From: Micromonospora sp. HNM0581
GTDB taxonomy: Bacteria > Actinomycetota > Actinomycetes > Mycobacteriales > Micromonosporaceae
Reading direction: 5' to 3'
DNA length: 64,000 bases
Assembly: GCF_012726175.1 (NCBI RefSeq)
Contig: NZ_JAASAD010000002.1
Coordinates: forward strand, 124,001-188,000
Translations under genes and position numbers: made by a program
Notes under the pieces: model-generated
Seen by the model: the letters and a program-made list of their open reading frames with translations, nothing else
The model's database searches: none
What the model was told of the DNA's origin: nothing
Shown: in pieces, positions 42,904-51,557 of the stretch
How positions within the stretch are numbered: position 1 is the first letter of the stretch
How the letters are laid out: each line of letters opens with the position of its first letter

Positions 42904-44432
42904 CGACGTTCAGTCCGGCGGGTACGGTGACCGCCGAGGATCTCGGCCACATCCACCTGATCGGCGTTGGCGGCGTCGGGATGAGTGGGCTGGCACGGCT
43001 CTTCCTGACCCGGGGCCTGCCGGTCTCCGGCAGCGAGTTGCGGGAGTGGCCGTCGCTGGCCGGTCTGCGGGCACTCGGCGGAACGATCCACATGACTCAT
43101 GAGACGGCCAACCTGGACGGCGTCGACACGGTCGTCTATTCCTCGGCGATTCCTGCCGACCATCTGGAGATGGTCGAGGCACGTCGTCGCGGGTTGCGGG
43201 TGCTGCACCGCTCGGAGGCTCTCGCGGCAGCGATGACGGGTCGACGCACCGTGGCGGTCGCCGGTACCCATGGCAAGACCACCACCACCTCGATGGTCAC
43301 CATGGTGCTTCAGCAGGCCGGGGCCGATCCGTCCTTCGTGATCGGTGGGGAGATCTCCGAGGTCGGTTCAGGGGCGCACCACGGCACCGGTGAGCATTTC
43401 GTGGTCGAGGCCGACGAGAGTGATCGTTCCTTCCTCATCTACCGTCCGTTCGTCTCGATCGTCACGAACATCGAGGCGGACCACCTGAACACCTACGGCG
43501 ACCTGGCCACTCTGGAGGCCGCTTTCGCCGAGTTCGCCCGACTGACCGATCCGGACGGCTTCGTCATCACCTGCGCCGACGATGCGGGTGGCCGGCGGCT
43601 GGCAGCGACGCTGCGAGCTGAGGGACGCCGGGTGTACACCTACGGGGAGGCCGAGGACGCTGACCTGCGGCTGACCGAGATGGTCTCCTCGGCGCGGGGA
43701 GTGCGTTACCTCGCCCATGTCGACGGTCGCGCGTTGGGCGAGTTCCGGTTGCCGGTACCGGGCCGGCACATGGGGCTCAACAGCGCTTCGGCGGTGCTGG
43801 CGGCGTACCTGCTGGAGTTGCCGTTGACGGCGGCGGAGGCCGCGCTCGCGGCGTTTCCGGGCGTGCGTCGCCGCTTCGAGCGTAAGGGCGACGTCGACGG
43901 GGTGCTGGTCTACGACGAGTACGCCTACCACCCGACTTCGATGACGCTGGCGCTGCGGACGTTGCGTGAGGTGGCCGGTGACGGCCGGCTGATCGCCGTT
44001 TTTCAGCCCTACCGGCTCTACCGCACCCGGGATCTGCTGGCGGAGATCGCCGAGGCGTTGGCGATCGCCGACGAGCTGGTGCTGCTCGAGGTCTTCGGTC
44101 CGGGCGAGGAGCGTGCCCCGGGCGAGGGCTCGTCGGCCCTGGTCGAGGCGGTGTCGCTGCCCGTGGAACGGAAGGTCTTCGTCGACACGTGGGAGGCGGC
44201 GCCGGCAGAGGTGGCCCGCCGGGCCCGGCCGGGCGACGTGGTGGTCACGATGGGCGCCCCGCCGATCTCGCTGATGGGTGACGAACTGCTCGCCGCGTTG
44301 GCGGCACGGACCGCCGGAGCGCCGGGTCTGCCGGGCACTGTTGCCGGTGGGCAGCTCGGCGGGCCGACGAGTGTCGGGGGCAGTGTTCCCGGAGCCGTCG
44401 GTGTGGACGGTGCGGCGCCGGTCGCGGAATGA
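42900..44432 (+). CDS. murC: UDP-N-acetylmuramate-L-alanine ligase MurC
   Basis: A 510-residue Mur ligase. The dinucleotide-like N-terminus is IHLIGVGGVGMSGLARLFL, the ATP loop VAVAGTHGKTTTTSMV, and the C-domain carries VYDEYAYHPTSMTLALRTLR and FQPYRLYRTRDLL. It adds L-Ala to UDP-MurNAc. A glycine/proline-rich tail of about 40 residues extends past the normal C-terminus. ATG 42900 overlaps the small repeat frame, and the stop overlaps ftsQ (ATGA). Confidence 0.95.
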   Translation: MTTFSPAGTVTAEDLGHIHLIGVGGVGMSGLARLFLTRGLPVSGSELREWPSLAGLRALGGTIHMTHETANLDGVDTVVYSSAIPADHLEMVEARRRGLRVLHRSEALAAAMTGRRTVAVAGTHGKTTTTSMVTMVLQQAGADPSFVIGGEISEVGSGAHHGTGEHFVVEADESDRSFLIYRPFVSIVTNIEADHLNTYGDLATLEAAFAEFARLTDPDGFVITCADDAGGRRLAATLRAEGRRVYTYGEAEDADLRLTEMVSSARGVRYLAHVDGRALGEFRLPVPGRHMGLNSASAVLAAYLLELPLTAAEAALAAFPGVRRRFERKGDVDGVLVYDEYAYHPTSMTLALRTLREVAGDGRLIAVFQPYRLYRTRDLLAEIAEALAIADELVLLEVFGPGEERAPGEGSSALVEAVSLPVERKVFVDTWEAAPAEVARRARPGDVVVTMGAPPISLMGDELLAALAARTAGAPGLPGTVAGGQLGGPTSVGGSVPGAVGVDGAAPVAE

Positions 44433-45244
44433 GTCCCGGTCCGGCCCGGGGCCGCGGCACCGGTGTGGACGGTGGTGCGGGGCGACGCCCGGTACGTAGG
44501 TGGCAGCTGGTGCGTGCCGGCAGCGATGCGGTGCCTGCCTCTACCCGCCGGTTCATGGCCCGGGCCCGACGTCGCCGGATGCGTGCGGCGTTGCCCTGGG
44601 CGGTGACTGGTGGAGTGCTCGTGGTGGCCGCTCTGGTGGCATGGATGCTGCTGGGCACCGGCCTGTTCGGGGTACGTGAGGTGCGTGTGGAGGGTGCCGA
44701 ACTGGTGACGGCGGTGCAGGTGCGGGACGCGGCGGAGGTGCCCGACGGTGCCCCGCTCGCCCGGGTCGACCTGGCGGCGTTGGCCCGCCGGATCGGTGCC
44801 TTGCCGCCGGTGGAACGGGTCACCGTCACCCGGGACTGGCCGGATACGTTGGTGGTTCGGCTGACCGAGCGTACGGGTGTGGCGGTGGTGCCGCGGGGGG
44901 AGCAGTTTGCGGTGGTTGACGCCGCCGGGGTGGTGTTCCGGACGATTCCGCAGCGTCTGGATGGTTTGCCGCTGGTCCGGCTGGACGCTCCTGGCCCGGA
45001 CGATCCGGACACAATGGCCGGTCTCGAGGTGCTCGGCGTGCTCACCCCGGAGCTGCTCGACCAGCTGGTCGAGGTGAATGTCGACGGGTTGGCGCGGATC
45101 AGCCTGAGGCTGTACGACAACCGCACGGTTTTCTGGGGTGACGCGACCCGTGGCGCGGACAAGGCGCGGGTGGCCACCGCGTTGCTGGACCAGGACGCTT
45201 CCCGGATCGACGTGAGCGCGCCGGACGTGGTCACCTTCCGATGA
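44429..45244 (+). CDS. ftsQ: Cell division protein FtsQ
   Basis: A 271-residue bitopic protein. A basic 55-residue cytoplasmic tail precedes a transmembrane segment (AALPWAVTGGVLVVAALVAW), then a POTRA domain starting FGVREVRVEGAELVTAVQVR and the FtsQ beta domain with VTVTRDWPDTLVVRLTERTG. FtsQ scaffolds FtsL-FtsB and regulates septal synthesis. ATG 44429 overlaps murC. ftsZ lies 237 bp downstream behind its own promoter. Confidence 0.92.
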   Translation: MSPGPARGRGTGVDGGAGRRPVRRWQLVRAGSDAVPASTRRFMARARRRRMRAALPWAVTGGVLVVAALVAWMLLGTGLFGVREVRVEGAELVTAVQVRDAAEVPDGAPLARVDLAALARRIGALPPVERVTVTRDWPDTLVVRLTERTGVAVVPRGEQFAVVDAAGVVFRTIPQRLDGLPLVRLDAPGPDDPDTMAGLEVLGVLTPELLDQLVEVNVDGLARISLRLYDNRTVFWGDATRGADKARVATALLDQDASRIDVSAPDVVTFR

Positions 45245-45348
45245 GCGACCGGTCAGTGGTGAGCCGTCCCGCTACACCGGCGACACGCCGTAGAGGTCCT
45301 TGGCTCATCGCTCGGCTGCGCTTACGTTGCCCCGAAGAGGATCAGTGG

Positions 45349-45377
45349 TTGACATAACCCTAACCCTCTAGTAGAGG
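45349..45377 (+). promoter_or_regulatory. Candidate ftsZ promoter
   Basis: A consensus -35 TTGACA (45349-45354), 17-nt spacer and TAGAGG (45372-45377) lie 105 bp before ftsZ. The spacer and -10 are inside the perfect palindrome 45356-45386, so a bound protein would block polymerase. Confidence 0.6.
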
Positions 45378-45386
45378 GTTAGGGTT
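45356..45386. promoter_or_regulatory. Perfect 31-bp palindrome in the ftsZ promoter
   Basis: AACCCTAACCCTCTA (45356-45370) and TAGAGGGTTAGGGTT (45372-45386) are perfect 15-bp arms around one G. The AT content is unusual for this genome. It overlaps the ftsZ promoter and is most simply an operator or a cruciform/hairpin in the ftsZ leader. The remaining 45245-45481 region contains no gene. Confidence 0.75.
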
Positions 45387-45481
45387 TACCTCTCGGCCTC
45401 GGTGGTGGTAGCTGCGTCGACCGTCGGTCCGGCCAGGCCAGCCGGTCGGGGAGTAGCCGATCTCGAAGGAAAGGACCGGAG

Positions 45482-46597
45482 ATGACACCTCCGCACAACT
45501 ATCTGGCGGTCATCAAGGTCGTCGGCATCGGGGGCGGCGGCGTCAACGCCGTCAACCGGATGATCGAGGTTGGGCTCAAGGGCGTCGAGTTCATCGCGAT
45601 CAACACGGACGCCCAGGCACTGTTGATGAGCGACGCCGACGTCAAGCTCGACGTGGGTCGTGAGCTGACCCGCGGGTTGGGCGCCGGCGCCAACCCGGAC
45701 GTTGGCAAGAATGCCGCCGAGGACCATCGCGACGAGATCGAGGAGGTCCTCAAGGGCGCCGACATGGTCTTCGTGACCTGCGGCGAAGGTGGTGGTACCG
45801 GCACCGGTGGCGCGCCTGTGGTGGCGAACATCGCCCGCAAGCTCGGCGCACTGACCATCGGTGTGGTCACCCGCCCGTTCTCCTTCGAGGGCAAGCGCCG
45901 CCAGGTGCAGGCCGAGGCCGGCATCGACGAGCTGCGCAACCAGTGTGACACGCTGATCGTCATTCCCAACGACCGGCTGCTGGCTCTCGGCGACCGCAAC
46001 ATCAGCATGATGGACGCGTTCCGGACGGCGGACCAGGTGCTGCTCTCCGGTGTCCAGGGCATCACCGACCTGATCACCACGCCGGGTCTGATCAACCTGG
46101 ACTTCGCCGACGTCAAGAGCGTGATGAGCGGCGCGGGAAGTGCGCTGATGGGCATCGGCAGCGCCCGCGGCGAGAACCGTGCGGTCGAGGCTGCCGAGGC
46201 TGCCATCTCCAGCCCGTTGCTGGAGCAGAGCATGGATGGCGCCCGTGGTGTGCTGCTCTCCATCGCCGGCGGCTCGGATCTCGGTCTGTTCGAGATCAAC
46301 GACGCGGCGCAACTGGTCACCGACGCGGCCCACCCGGACGCCAACATCATCTTCGGTGCGGTCATCGACGATGCGCTCGGCGACGAGGTGCGGGTCACCG
46401 TGATCGCGGCGGGCTTCGACGGTGGTACCCCGGCGTACAAGGCGGCGGAGCCGGCCCGTAAGACCAACCAGAACCAGCCCGCGCAGCCGAGTACGCCGAT
46501 CCTGCCACCGCCGGCCGCTCCGGTCGCTCCGCAGTCACCGCGTCGGGTGCTCTTCGACGACGTGGACGTGCCCGACTTCCTGAAGAACGGGTCCTGA
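45482..46597 (+). CDS. ftsZ: Cell division GTPase FtsZ
   Basis: A 371-residue tubulin homologue. The GTP-binding signature is GGGTGTG at 103-109, the synergy-loop region [20 protein letters not shown] is intact, and the C-terminal peptide [10 protein letters not shown] that binds SepF and other partners is present after a Pro/Ala-rich linker. It polymerises into the Z ring. ATG 45482 follows AAGGACCGGAG. Transcription probably starts at the TTGACA promoter under the 31-bp palindrome. yggS follows after 9 nt without the pgeF gene found there in many actinobacteria. Confidence 0.98.
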   Translation: MTPPHNYLAVIKVVGIGGGGVNAVNRMIEVGLKGVEFIAINTDAQALLMSDADVKLDVGRELTRGLGAGANPDVGKNAAEDHRDEIEEVLKGADMVFVTCGEGGGTGTGGAPVVANIARKLGALTIGVVTRPFSFEGKRRQVQAEAGIDELRNQCDTLIVIPNDRLLALGDRNISMMDAFRTADQVLLSGVQGITDLITTPGLINLDFADVKSVMSGAGSALMGIGSARGENRAVEAAEAAISSPLLEQSMDGARGVLLSIAGGSDLGLFEINDAAQLVTDAAHPDANIIFGAVIDDALGDEVRVTVIAAGFDGGTPAYKAAEPARKTNQNQPAQPSTPILPPPAAPVAPQSPRRVLFDDVDVPDFLKNGS

Positions 46598-46606
46598 ACA
46601 CCGCCG

Positions 46607-47356
46607 ATGACCGACAGCCGAACCCCGCAGACAACTGACCGGCGCGTGGAGATCGCCGCCGGGCTTGCCCGCGTACGCTCCCGTATCGCCGACGCCTGCG
46701 CCGCTGCAGGCCGGAACCGGGCCGAGGTGACCATGATCGCGGTCACCAAGACCTATCCGGCGGCCGACGTGGTGACGTTGGTCGGTTTGGGCGTGACCGA
46801 TGTCGGCGAGAACCGCGATCAGGAGGCGGCGGCCAAGGCGGAGCAGGTCGCCGCCGCCGGAGTCGTTCCGCGCTGGCATTTCGTCGGCCGGTTGCAGCGC
46901 AACAAGGTCAGGTCGGTGCTGCGGTACGCCGACGTGGTGCAGTCCGTCGACAGCGTTCGGTTGGCGTCCGCCCTGGACTCGGGCGTCACCTCCGTCGGCC
47001 GAGGTCGGCCGCTGGACGTGTTGGTGCAGGTCAGCATCGACGGAGACGTGGCACGGGGTGGTGCTGTGCCGGACTCGACCGACCTGGACGTCGGCCTGGG
47101 CCCCGTCACGGAGGCGGTCGCCGGCGCCGGTGGGCTGCGGCTGGCCGGCCTGATGGCGGTGGCGCCGCTGGGTTGGGAGCCCGAGCGTGCTTTCGCCCGC
47201 TTGGCCACTGTCGCGGCACAGGTGCGGATGGACCATCCGCAGGCGACCGAGCTGTCCGCCGGTATGAGTGGCGACCTGGAGGCGGCGATCGGGCACGGTG
47301 CGACACATGTCCGCGTCGGCAGCGCGTTGCTCGGAAAGCGTCCCACGCTGCGGTAG
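46607..47356 (+). CDS. yggS: YggS/YlmE family pyridoxal-phosphate homeostasis protein
   Basis: A 249-residue alanine-racemase-like TIM barrel. The PLP lysine lies in VTMIAVTKTYPAADV; further family motifs are VTDVGENRDQEAAAKAEQVA, WHFVGRLQRNKVRSVLRYAD and the C-terminal ELSAGMSGDLEAAIGHGATH and VRVGSALLG. These proteins buffer PLP and have no racemase activity. It is in the usual position between ftsZ and sepF. ATG 46607 lies 9 nt after the ftsZ stop. Confidence 0.94.
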   Translation: MTDSRTPQTTDRRVEIAAGLARVRSRIADACAAAGRNRAEVTMIAVTKTYPAADVVTLVGLGVTDVGENRDQEAAAKAEQVAAAGVVPRWHFVGRLQRNKVRSVLRYADVVQSVDSVRLASALDSGVTSVGRGRPLDVLVQVSIDGDVARGGAVPDSTDLDVGLGPVTEAVAGAGGLRLAGLMAVAPLGWEPERAFARLATVAAQVRMDHPQATELSAGMSGDLEAAIGHGATHVRVGSALLGKRPTLR

Positions 47357-47551
47357 CCTGGCCGCGAGGGAAGCAAATTACATAAGTGTTGTTTGTGGGA
47401 ACGGTCCTCCTCCTGGCGACGGGGGCGTGACGTGCAACGCGAATTGCGCGTCAGGAGATTGCCGTTCCGGTCCGGTGGGCAGGGATGGTCCATACGCGAC
47501 AGGCGACACGGCGGGGGCGTGTGCCGCACGGCGGACGGGAAGGGCGCGGGG
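47357..47551 (+). other. yggS-sepF intergenic region with an AT-rich patch
   Basis: The 195-bp gap contains AAATTACATAAGTGTTGTTT around 47376-47395, the most AT-rich stretch nearby, and an imperfect dyad (ACGTGCAA/TTGCGCGT). It probably carries the sepF promoter, but no hexamer pair is convincing. Confidence 0.4.
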
Positions 47552-48238
47552 ATGGGTGCACTGCGCAAGGCGGGGGTCTGGCTCGGACTGGTCGAAGAGG
47601 ACGACGAGCGGGCCTACGACGACGGTGGCTACGACAAGGGTGGCTACCGGGAGTCGCGGTACCGGCAGAGCCGGTACGCCGAGGAGTTCGCCGACGAGGA
47701 CGACGAGCCGGAGGAGCCGCCGGCGCCCCGCCCGCGCCTGGGCGAGCGTGGTCGGCTCAGCGAGCGGACAGGTCGGCTCGGTGAGGCGGAGCGGCTGGAG
47801 TCCGAGCGCCCGGAGCGTGCCGAGCGGTCCAGCGTCCGGTCGATCACCCGGTCCTCCGGTGAGCCGTCCGGCGCCCTGACGTACCACAGCCGGGACAACC
47901 TCGCCCTCGCGCCGCAGGTGCCATCGCGGGAGCGTGCGTTGGTGCCGGAGGAGGAGCAGCGTTACCAGATCACCACGCTGCACCCGACCACCTACCGCGA
48001 GGCGCGCACGATCGGCGAGCACTTTCGCGACGGGGTGCCGGTGATCATCAACCTCACCGAGATGGACGAGGCGGATGCCCGCCGTCTGGTGGACTTCGCC
48101 GCCGGACTGGCGTTCGGCCTGCGCGGTACGATCGAGCGTGTGACCAACCGGGTGTTCCTGCTCTCACCGGCCAATGTCCAGGTCACCGCGGAGGACAAGG
48201 CCAAGATCGCTGAGGGCGGGTTTTTCAGCCTGAGTTGA
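47552..48238 (+). CDS. sepF: Cell division protein SepF
   Basis: A 228-residue protein: an amphipathic N-terminal membrane anchor ([17 protein letters not shown]), a long charged linker rich in Arg, Glu and Tyr, and the SepF core ([20 protein letters not shown], then [20 protein letters not shown]) ending EGGFFSLS. SepF tethers FtsZ to the membrane and is essential where FtsA is lacking, as here. ATG 47552 follows GGGAAGGGCGCGGGG and matches the family N-terminus; the frame is open upstream without similarity. Confidence 0.95.
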   Translation: MGALRKAGVWLGLVEEDDERAYDDGGYDKGGYRESRYRQSRYAEEFADEDDEPEEPPAPRPRLGERGRLSERTGRLGEAERLESERPERAERSSVRSITRSSGEPSGALTYHSRDNLALAPQVPSRERALVPEEEQRYQITTLHPTTYREARTIGEHFRDGVPVIINLTEMDEADARRLVDFAAGLAFGLRGTIERVTNRVFLLSPANVQVTAEDKAKIAEGGFFSLS

Positions 48239-48267
48239 CCCGCCCGACCAGAGGGACGCCGCCTGCC

Positions 48268-48573
48268 GTGTTGTCGATCTTGTTACAGGTCCTCTACCTG
48301 ACCACGTATGTCTTCCTGATCGTTCTTCTGGCCCGTTTCGTACTCAGCGCGGTGTTGCAGTACGGCCGACGCTGGCAGCCCGGTCGGGGAGCTTCAGCCG
48401 GACTGGAATCCGTGTGGAGCGTCACTGATCCCCCGCTCCGGGCGTTGAGGCGTGTGATCCCTCCGCTGCGAATTGGTACCGTGAGCATCGACCTGGCCTC
48501 CCTTGTGCTCCTGGTTATCCTGTTCGTGCTGATGAGGTTTGTGTTAGAGCCGGCGATCATCAGGACCGCCTGA
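48268..48573 (+). CDS. yggT: YggT family membrane protein
   Basis: A 101-residue protein with two hydrophobic segments ([20 protein letters not shown] and [20 protein letters not shown]) and the conserved [19 protein letters not shown] loop. The GTG at 48268 is preferred because family members begin at this point and GAGGGACG lies upstream; a TTG at 48235 would overlap sepF. YggT is linked to division and osmotic tolerance in other bacteria; its activity is not defined. Confidence 0.9.
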   Translation: MLSILLQVLYLTTYVFLIVLLARFVLSAVLQYGRRWQPGRGASAGLESVWSVTDPPLRALRRVIPPLRIGTVSIDLASLVLLVILFVLMRFVLEPAIIRTA

Positions 48574-48617
48574 TGACCGACGCGCTATCGCGGCCGCAAC
48601 TGACCCGAGGAGTTTCG

Positions 48618-49421
48618 ATGCCGCTGACCCCGGCCGACGTCCACAACGTCGCCTTCAAGAAGCCGCCGATCGGCAAGCGGGGCTATGACGAGGAGGAGGT
48701 CGACGCCTTCCTGGACGAGGTCGAGCGCGAACTCGCCCGTCTGATCGAGGAGAACAACGAACTGCGTGCCCAGGTGGAGCGCGGTGGGCGGGGTTCCGCC
48801 CCGGCCGGTCCCGGAGGCGACGCCCGTCTCGCCGCCGAGCTCAACGACGTCAAGGCCCAGCTCGACCGGGTGCAGCGCGACAAGGCCGCCGCAGAGCAGG
48901 CCGCCCGCGCCATGCAGGCCGAGTTGGAGCAGGTCCGAGCCGTCGGAGTCGGTGGCGCGGCGCCCGGCGGTGACGGTGAGCAGCAGGCCCTGCGGGTGCT
49001 CATGATGGCCCAGCGCACCGCCGACGATCACGTCTCCGACGCCCGCCGCGAGGCCGACCAGCTGCTCTCCGAGGCCCGCTCCAAGGCCGAGGAGGTCACC
49101 CGCGAGGCCCGCGCCAAGGCCGACGCACTGGAGCGCGACGCCCGGCAGCGGCACCAGGAAGCCATGGGTGGCCTGGACGCCAAGCGCACTGCGTTGCAGA
49201 AGCACATCGAGGAGCTCAAGCAGTTCGAGCGGGAGTACCGCACCCGGCTCAAGGCGTACCTGGAGAGTCAGCTGCGTGACCTCGACGGCCGTGGTCAGGG
49301 CCTCGAGGCCGAGATGACTCGCGGAGAGGGCAGTCGAGCCGCCGGCAACGGGCTCGCTGCGGCCGGTCTCGCCGGGTCTTACGGTGGAGGACGCTCCGGC
49401 GCGCTGGAGGCAGGTCGCTGA
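48618..49421 (+). CDS. wag31: DivIVA/Wag31 polar growth and division protein
   Basis: A 267-residue coiled-coil protein. The N-terminal DivIVA membrane-binding domain reads [20 protein letters not shown], then [20 protein letters not shown]. Long heptads follow, interrupted by a Gly/Pro-rich linker near residues 60-75 and a second coil containing QHEAMG-like and [20 protein letters not shown] segments. In actinobacteria it marks poles and directs tip growth. ATG 48618 follows CCGAGGAG. It ends the dcw-linked block. Confidence 0.96.
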   Translation: MPLTPADVHNVAFKKPPIGKRGYDEEEVDAFLDEVERELARLIEENNELRAQVERGGRGSAPAGPGGDARLAAELNDVKAQLDRVQRDKAAAEQAARAMQAELEQVRAVGVGGAAPGGDGEQQALRVLMMAQRTADDHVSDARREADQLLSEARSKAEEVTREARAKADALERDARQRHQEAMGGLDAKRTALQKHIEELKQFEREYRTRLKAYLESQLRDLDGRGQGLEAEMTRGEGSRAAGNGLAAAGLAGSYGGGRSGALEAGR

Positions 49422-49494
49422 ACCGGGTTGGTGGCTGCCGCCAGCGCGGCGATCACCACCCTGCCTCATCGGTACGACACGACGGGGGTGAGCA

Positions 49495-50067
49495 ATGATC
49501 GTTGTCAGTCTCGCGCTCATCCTCGTCGCAGTGGTTCTGCTGATCTTCGGCCTGGCCGGTGGCTCCAGCCTACTGCTCGTGGTATCGATCGGGGCCAGTC
49601 TGCTGGCTGCCGTGGCACTGGTCGCGGGCGCCCGCCAGGCGGCCGGTCGGACCTCGTCTGCCAGCGGCACTCCGGACGGCCAGGGGCGACTCGTCGGCGA
49701 CAGGCGTGAGCCAGGCATCCCGACCCAGCAGAACCCGGCGGACGTGGACAGAGGCGACGCCGGGTGGCGGCAACCACCCGGCTCCCAGGTGGCCGGCACC
49801 GGCGATCCGTCGGGCGTCGCCTATGGGTACGATGACGAGCCCGCAGCCGAGGACACCAGCGCTGAGCAGGTGATCCTGGTGGCCCGCCTGACGGATGAGG
49901 TGCGGGTCGTCGACGGTCGCCCGCGGTACCACCTCGACGAGTGCCCGCACCTGGTCGGCCGTGAGCACGAGCCGGTTCCGGTCGGGGAGGCGGTCGAACT
50001 CGGCTTCACACCCTGCGCGCACTGCACGCCGGCCACCGTACTGCTCGCGCAGGCCGAGCGCCGTTGA
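49495..50067 (+). CDS. Membrane-anchored protein with a C-terminal Cys/His motif, function unknown
   Basis: A 190-residue protein I do not recognise by name. Two adjacent transmembrane segments (IVVSLALILVAVVLLIFGLA and SLLLVVSIGASLLAAVALVA) are followed by a disordered linker and a small conserved-looking C-terminal module: VVDGRPRYHLDECPHL and GFTPCAHCTP. Its C150-x-H152 and C174-x-H176-C177 could bind one metal ion. ATG 49495 follows GGGGGTGAG. It lies between wag31 and a TraR/DksA-type zinc protein. Only topology and the possible metal site are claimed. Confidence 0.75.
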   Translation: MIVVSLALILVAVVLLIFGLAGGSSLLLVVSIGASLLAAVALVAGARQAAGRTSSASGTPDGQGRLVGDRREPGIPTQQNPADVDRGDAGWRQPPGSQVAGTGDPSGVAYGYDDEPAAEDTSAEQVILVARLTDEVRVVDGRPRYHLDECPHLVGREHEPVPVGEAVELGFTPCAHCTPATVLLAQAERR

Positions 50068-50086
50068 GTCAGGTCTGACGAACGAG

Positions 50087-50188
50087 GTGCTCTTCCTTGT
50101 TGCGCCGTACGGGCCGCAACTGGTCGGTCGGCTGAACGGGCTGCGTGACGGCGCCGAACCGCCGGGGTCAGTGGCGGTGGTCTGCTAG
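50087..50188 (+). CDS. Possible 33-residue small ORF
   Basis: GTG 50087 to TAG 50186-50188 encodes MLFLVAPYGPQLVGRLNGLR followed by DGAEPPGSVAVVC, whose composition looks coding-like. There is no strong ribosome binding site and no known motif. It could be a real small protein or chance. It occupies part of the 331-bp gap before the TraR/DksA-type gene. Confidence 0.25.
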   Translation: MLFLVAPYGPQLVGRLNGLRDGAEPPGSVAVVC

Positions 50189-50247
50189 CGTTCCCCTTGC
50201 CCCAAATGGCAGTTATCGGGGCGGATCGGACGTTGCGGTGCGGCACA

Positions 50248-50276
50248 TTGTCGGACGCCTTTACGTTCCGTATCCT
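50248..50276 (+). promoter_or_regulatory. Candidate promoter of the TraR/DksA-type gene
   Basis: TTGTCG (50248-50253), a 17-nt spacer and TATCCT (50271-50276) form a plausible housekeeping promoter about 120 bp before the ATG at 50399. Confidence 0.5.
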
Positions 50277-50398
50277 TGCCAACCTCCGGAGTACGCGGCC
50301 TGTCGCCGCGTGCCCGTTTCGTACCTGGGGCGGCCGATGCTGGCGGCCCTGTCGAGGCGTCGCGGACTCACCGCGGCTCCGTGGCCGAGGGAGCGACG

Positions 50399-50818
50399 AT
50401 GGCCAAGCCAGCCGACACCAGGACCGCAGGCCGCGAGCCGACGGCGAAGTCCACCCGCAGCGCCGCGGAGACGGAGAAGATTCGGGCCGCGTTGGCGGCT
50501 CGGCACGAGGAACTGAGAGCCGAGTACGATCAGACGCTGAGCGAGATCACCGAGCTGCAGCGCGACCGTCTCACCGATTCGGCCGGCGATGACCAGGCCG
50601 ACACCGGGACCAAGACGTTCGAGCGGGAGCAGGAAATCTCCCTCGCCAACAGCATCCTGGAACGGATCACGCAGGTCGAGCGCGCTCTGGAGCGTCTCGA
50701 CGAGGGTGGCTACGGCTGGTGCGAACGGTGCGGCAACCCCATCCCGGTGGAGCGGCTGGCCGCGTTCCCGTCCGCCACCCTCTGCGTGACCTGCAAGCAG
50801 CTGGAGGAGCGGCGCTGA
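50399..50818 (+). CDS. TraR/DksA family zinc-finger protein
   Basis: A 139-residue DksA-like protein: a helical hairpin (IRAALAARHEELRAEYDQTL through NSILERITQVERALERL) with the zinc finger C108-x2-C111...C129-x2-C132 in YGWCERCGNPIP and LCVTCKQ. DksA-type proteins bind the RNA polymerase secondary channel. The tip residues that define activity cannot be judged here. ATG 50399 follows GAGGGAGCG. Position next to lspA is common in actinobacteria. A weak hairpin (50847-50862) follows the stop. Confidence 0.88.
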   Translation: MAKPADTRTAGREPTAKSTRSAAETEKIRAALAARHEELRAEYDQTLSEITELQRDRLTDSAGDDQADTGTKTFEREQEISLANSILERITQVERALERLDEGGYGWCERCGNPIPVERLAAFPSATLCVTCKQLEERR

Positions 50819-50885
50819 CGGTACGCTTCCCGGCGTTCGTGCGCGGCGGTGCGACCGCACCGTTGCGGTAGTCGATGGGGAGCAG

Positions 50886-51557
50886 ATGAGCGCAGCACCG
50901 CCCGCTGGATCCGGCGCCACCGGGTCGGGCACCGCCACGAGAACGCGACGTCGGTCCGTCACGATCCTCCTCTCACTCGCGGCGTTCGCGCTGGCCGTCG
51001 ACCTGCTGACCAAGCACCTGTCCCTCCAGGAACTCAGCGACCGGGAGCCGGTGCGACTGCTGGGTGGGGCTCTCTACCTGTCGCTCACCCGCAACAGCGG
51101 TGCCGCCTGGAGCATCGGCAGCGACTACACGTTCATCTTTCCGATCATTGCGCTCGGGGTGCTCGGCTGGATCGCCTGGATGGCGCGTACGTTACGTTCG
51201 GTTCCGTGGGCGATCGCGCTGGGCCTCGTGGTCGGCGGTGTCGTCGGCAATCTGATCGATCGGATCTTCCGGGCACCGGGCTGGTTCGTCGGGCACGTGG
51301 TCGACATGTTCAGCGTCTTCGACCCGTACGGTCGGGTCTTCCCGATCTTCAACGTCGCCGACAGTGCCCTGGTCTGCGGCGTGCTGCTCGCCGTCGGACT
51401 GGAGTTCACCGGACGCCAACGTGACGGCACCCGGGCGCTGGCCGACGACCGGCCGAGCGACACCGACCGGGCGGACACACCGACGCCGGACGGGGCTGCC
51501 GTCCGACAGCCGGCCGGGCAGGGCGACACCGACAGCGGACGGCAGGAGCAGGCGTGA
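50886..51557 (+). CDS. lspA: Lipoprotein signal peptidase (signal peptidase II)
   Basis: A 223-residue integral membrane aspartyl protease with four transmembrane segments. Family motifs are [22 protein letters not shown] (catalytic D125) and FNVADSALV (catalytic D159). It cleaves prolipoprotein signal peptides after lipidation. A hydrophilic tail of about 40 residues extends beyond the last helix. ATG 50886 follows GGGGAG. Its stop overlaps the rluD GTG by 4 nt. Confidence 0.95.
   Translation: MSAAPPAGSGATGSGTATRTRRRSVTILLSLAAFALAVDLLTKHLSLQELSDREPVRLLGGALYLSLTRNSGAAWSIGSDYTFIFPIIALGVLGWIAWMARTLRSVPWAIALGLVVGGVVGNLIDRIFRAPGWFVGHVVDMFSVFDPYGRVFPIFNVADSALVCGVLLAVGLEFTGRQRDGTRALADDRPSDTDRADTPTPDGAAVRQPAGQGDTDSGRQEQA

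Noticed and set aside
45356..45386. Telomere-like sequence or chromosome end
   Set aside because: TTAGGG appears only twice per arm in a short palindrome inside the dcw cluster. It is a promoter dyad, not a terminal repeat array.
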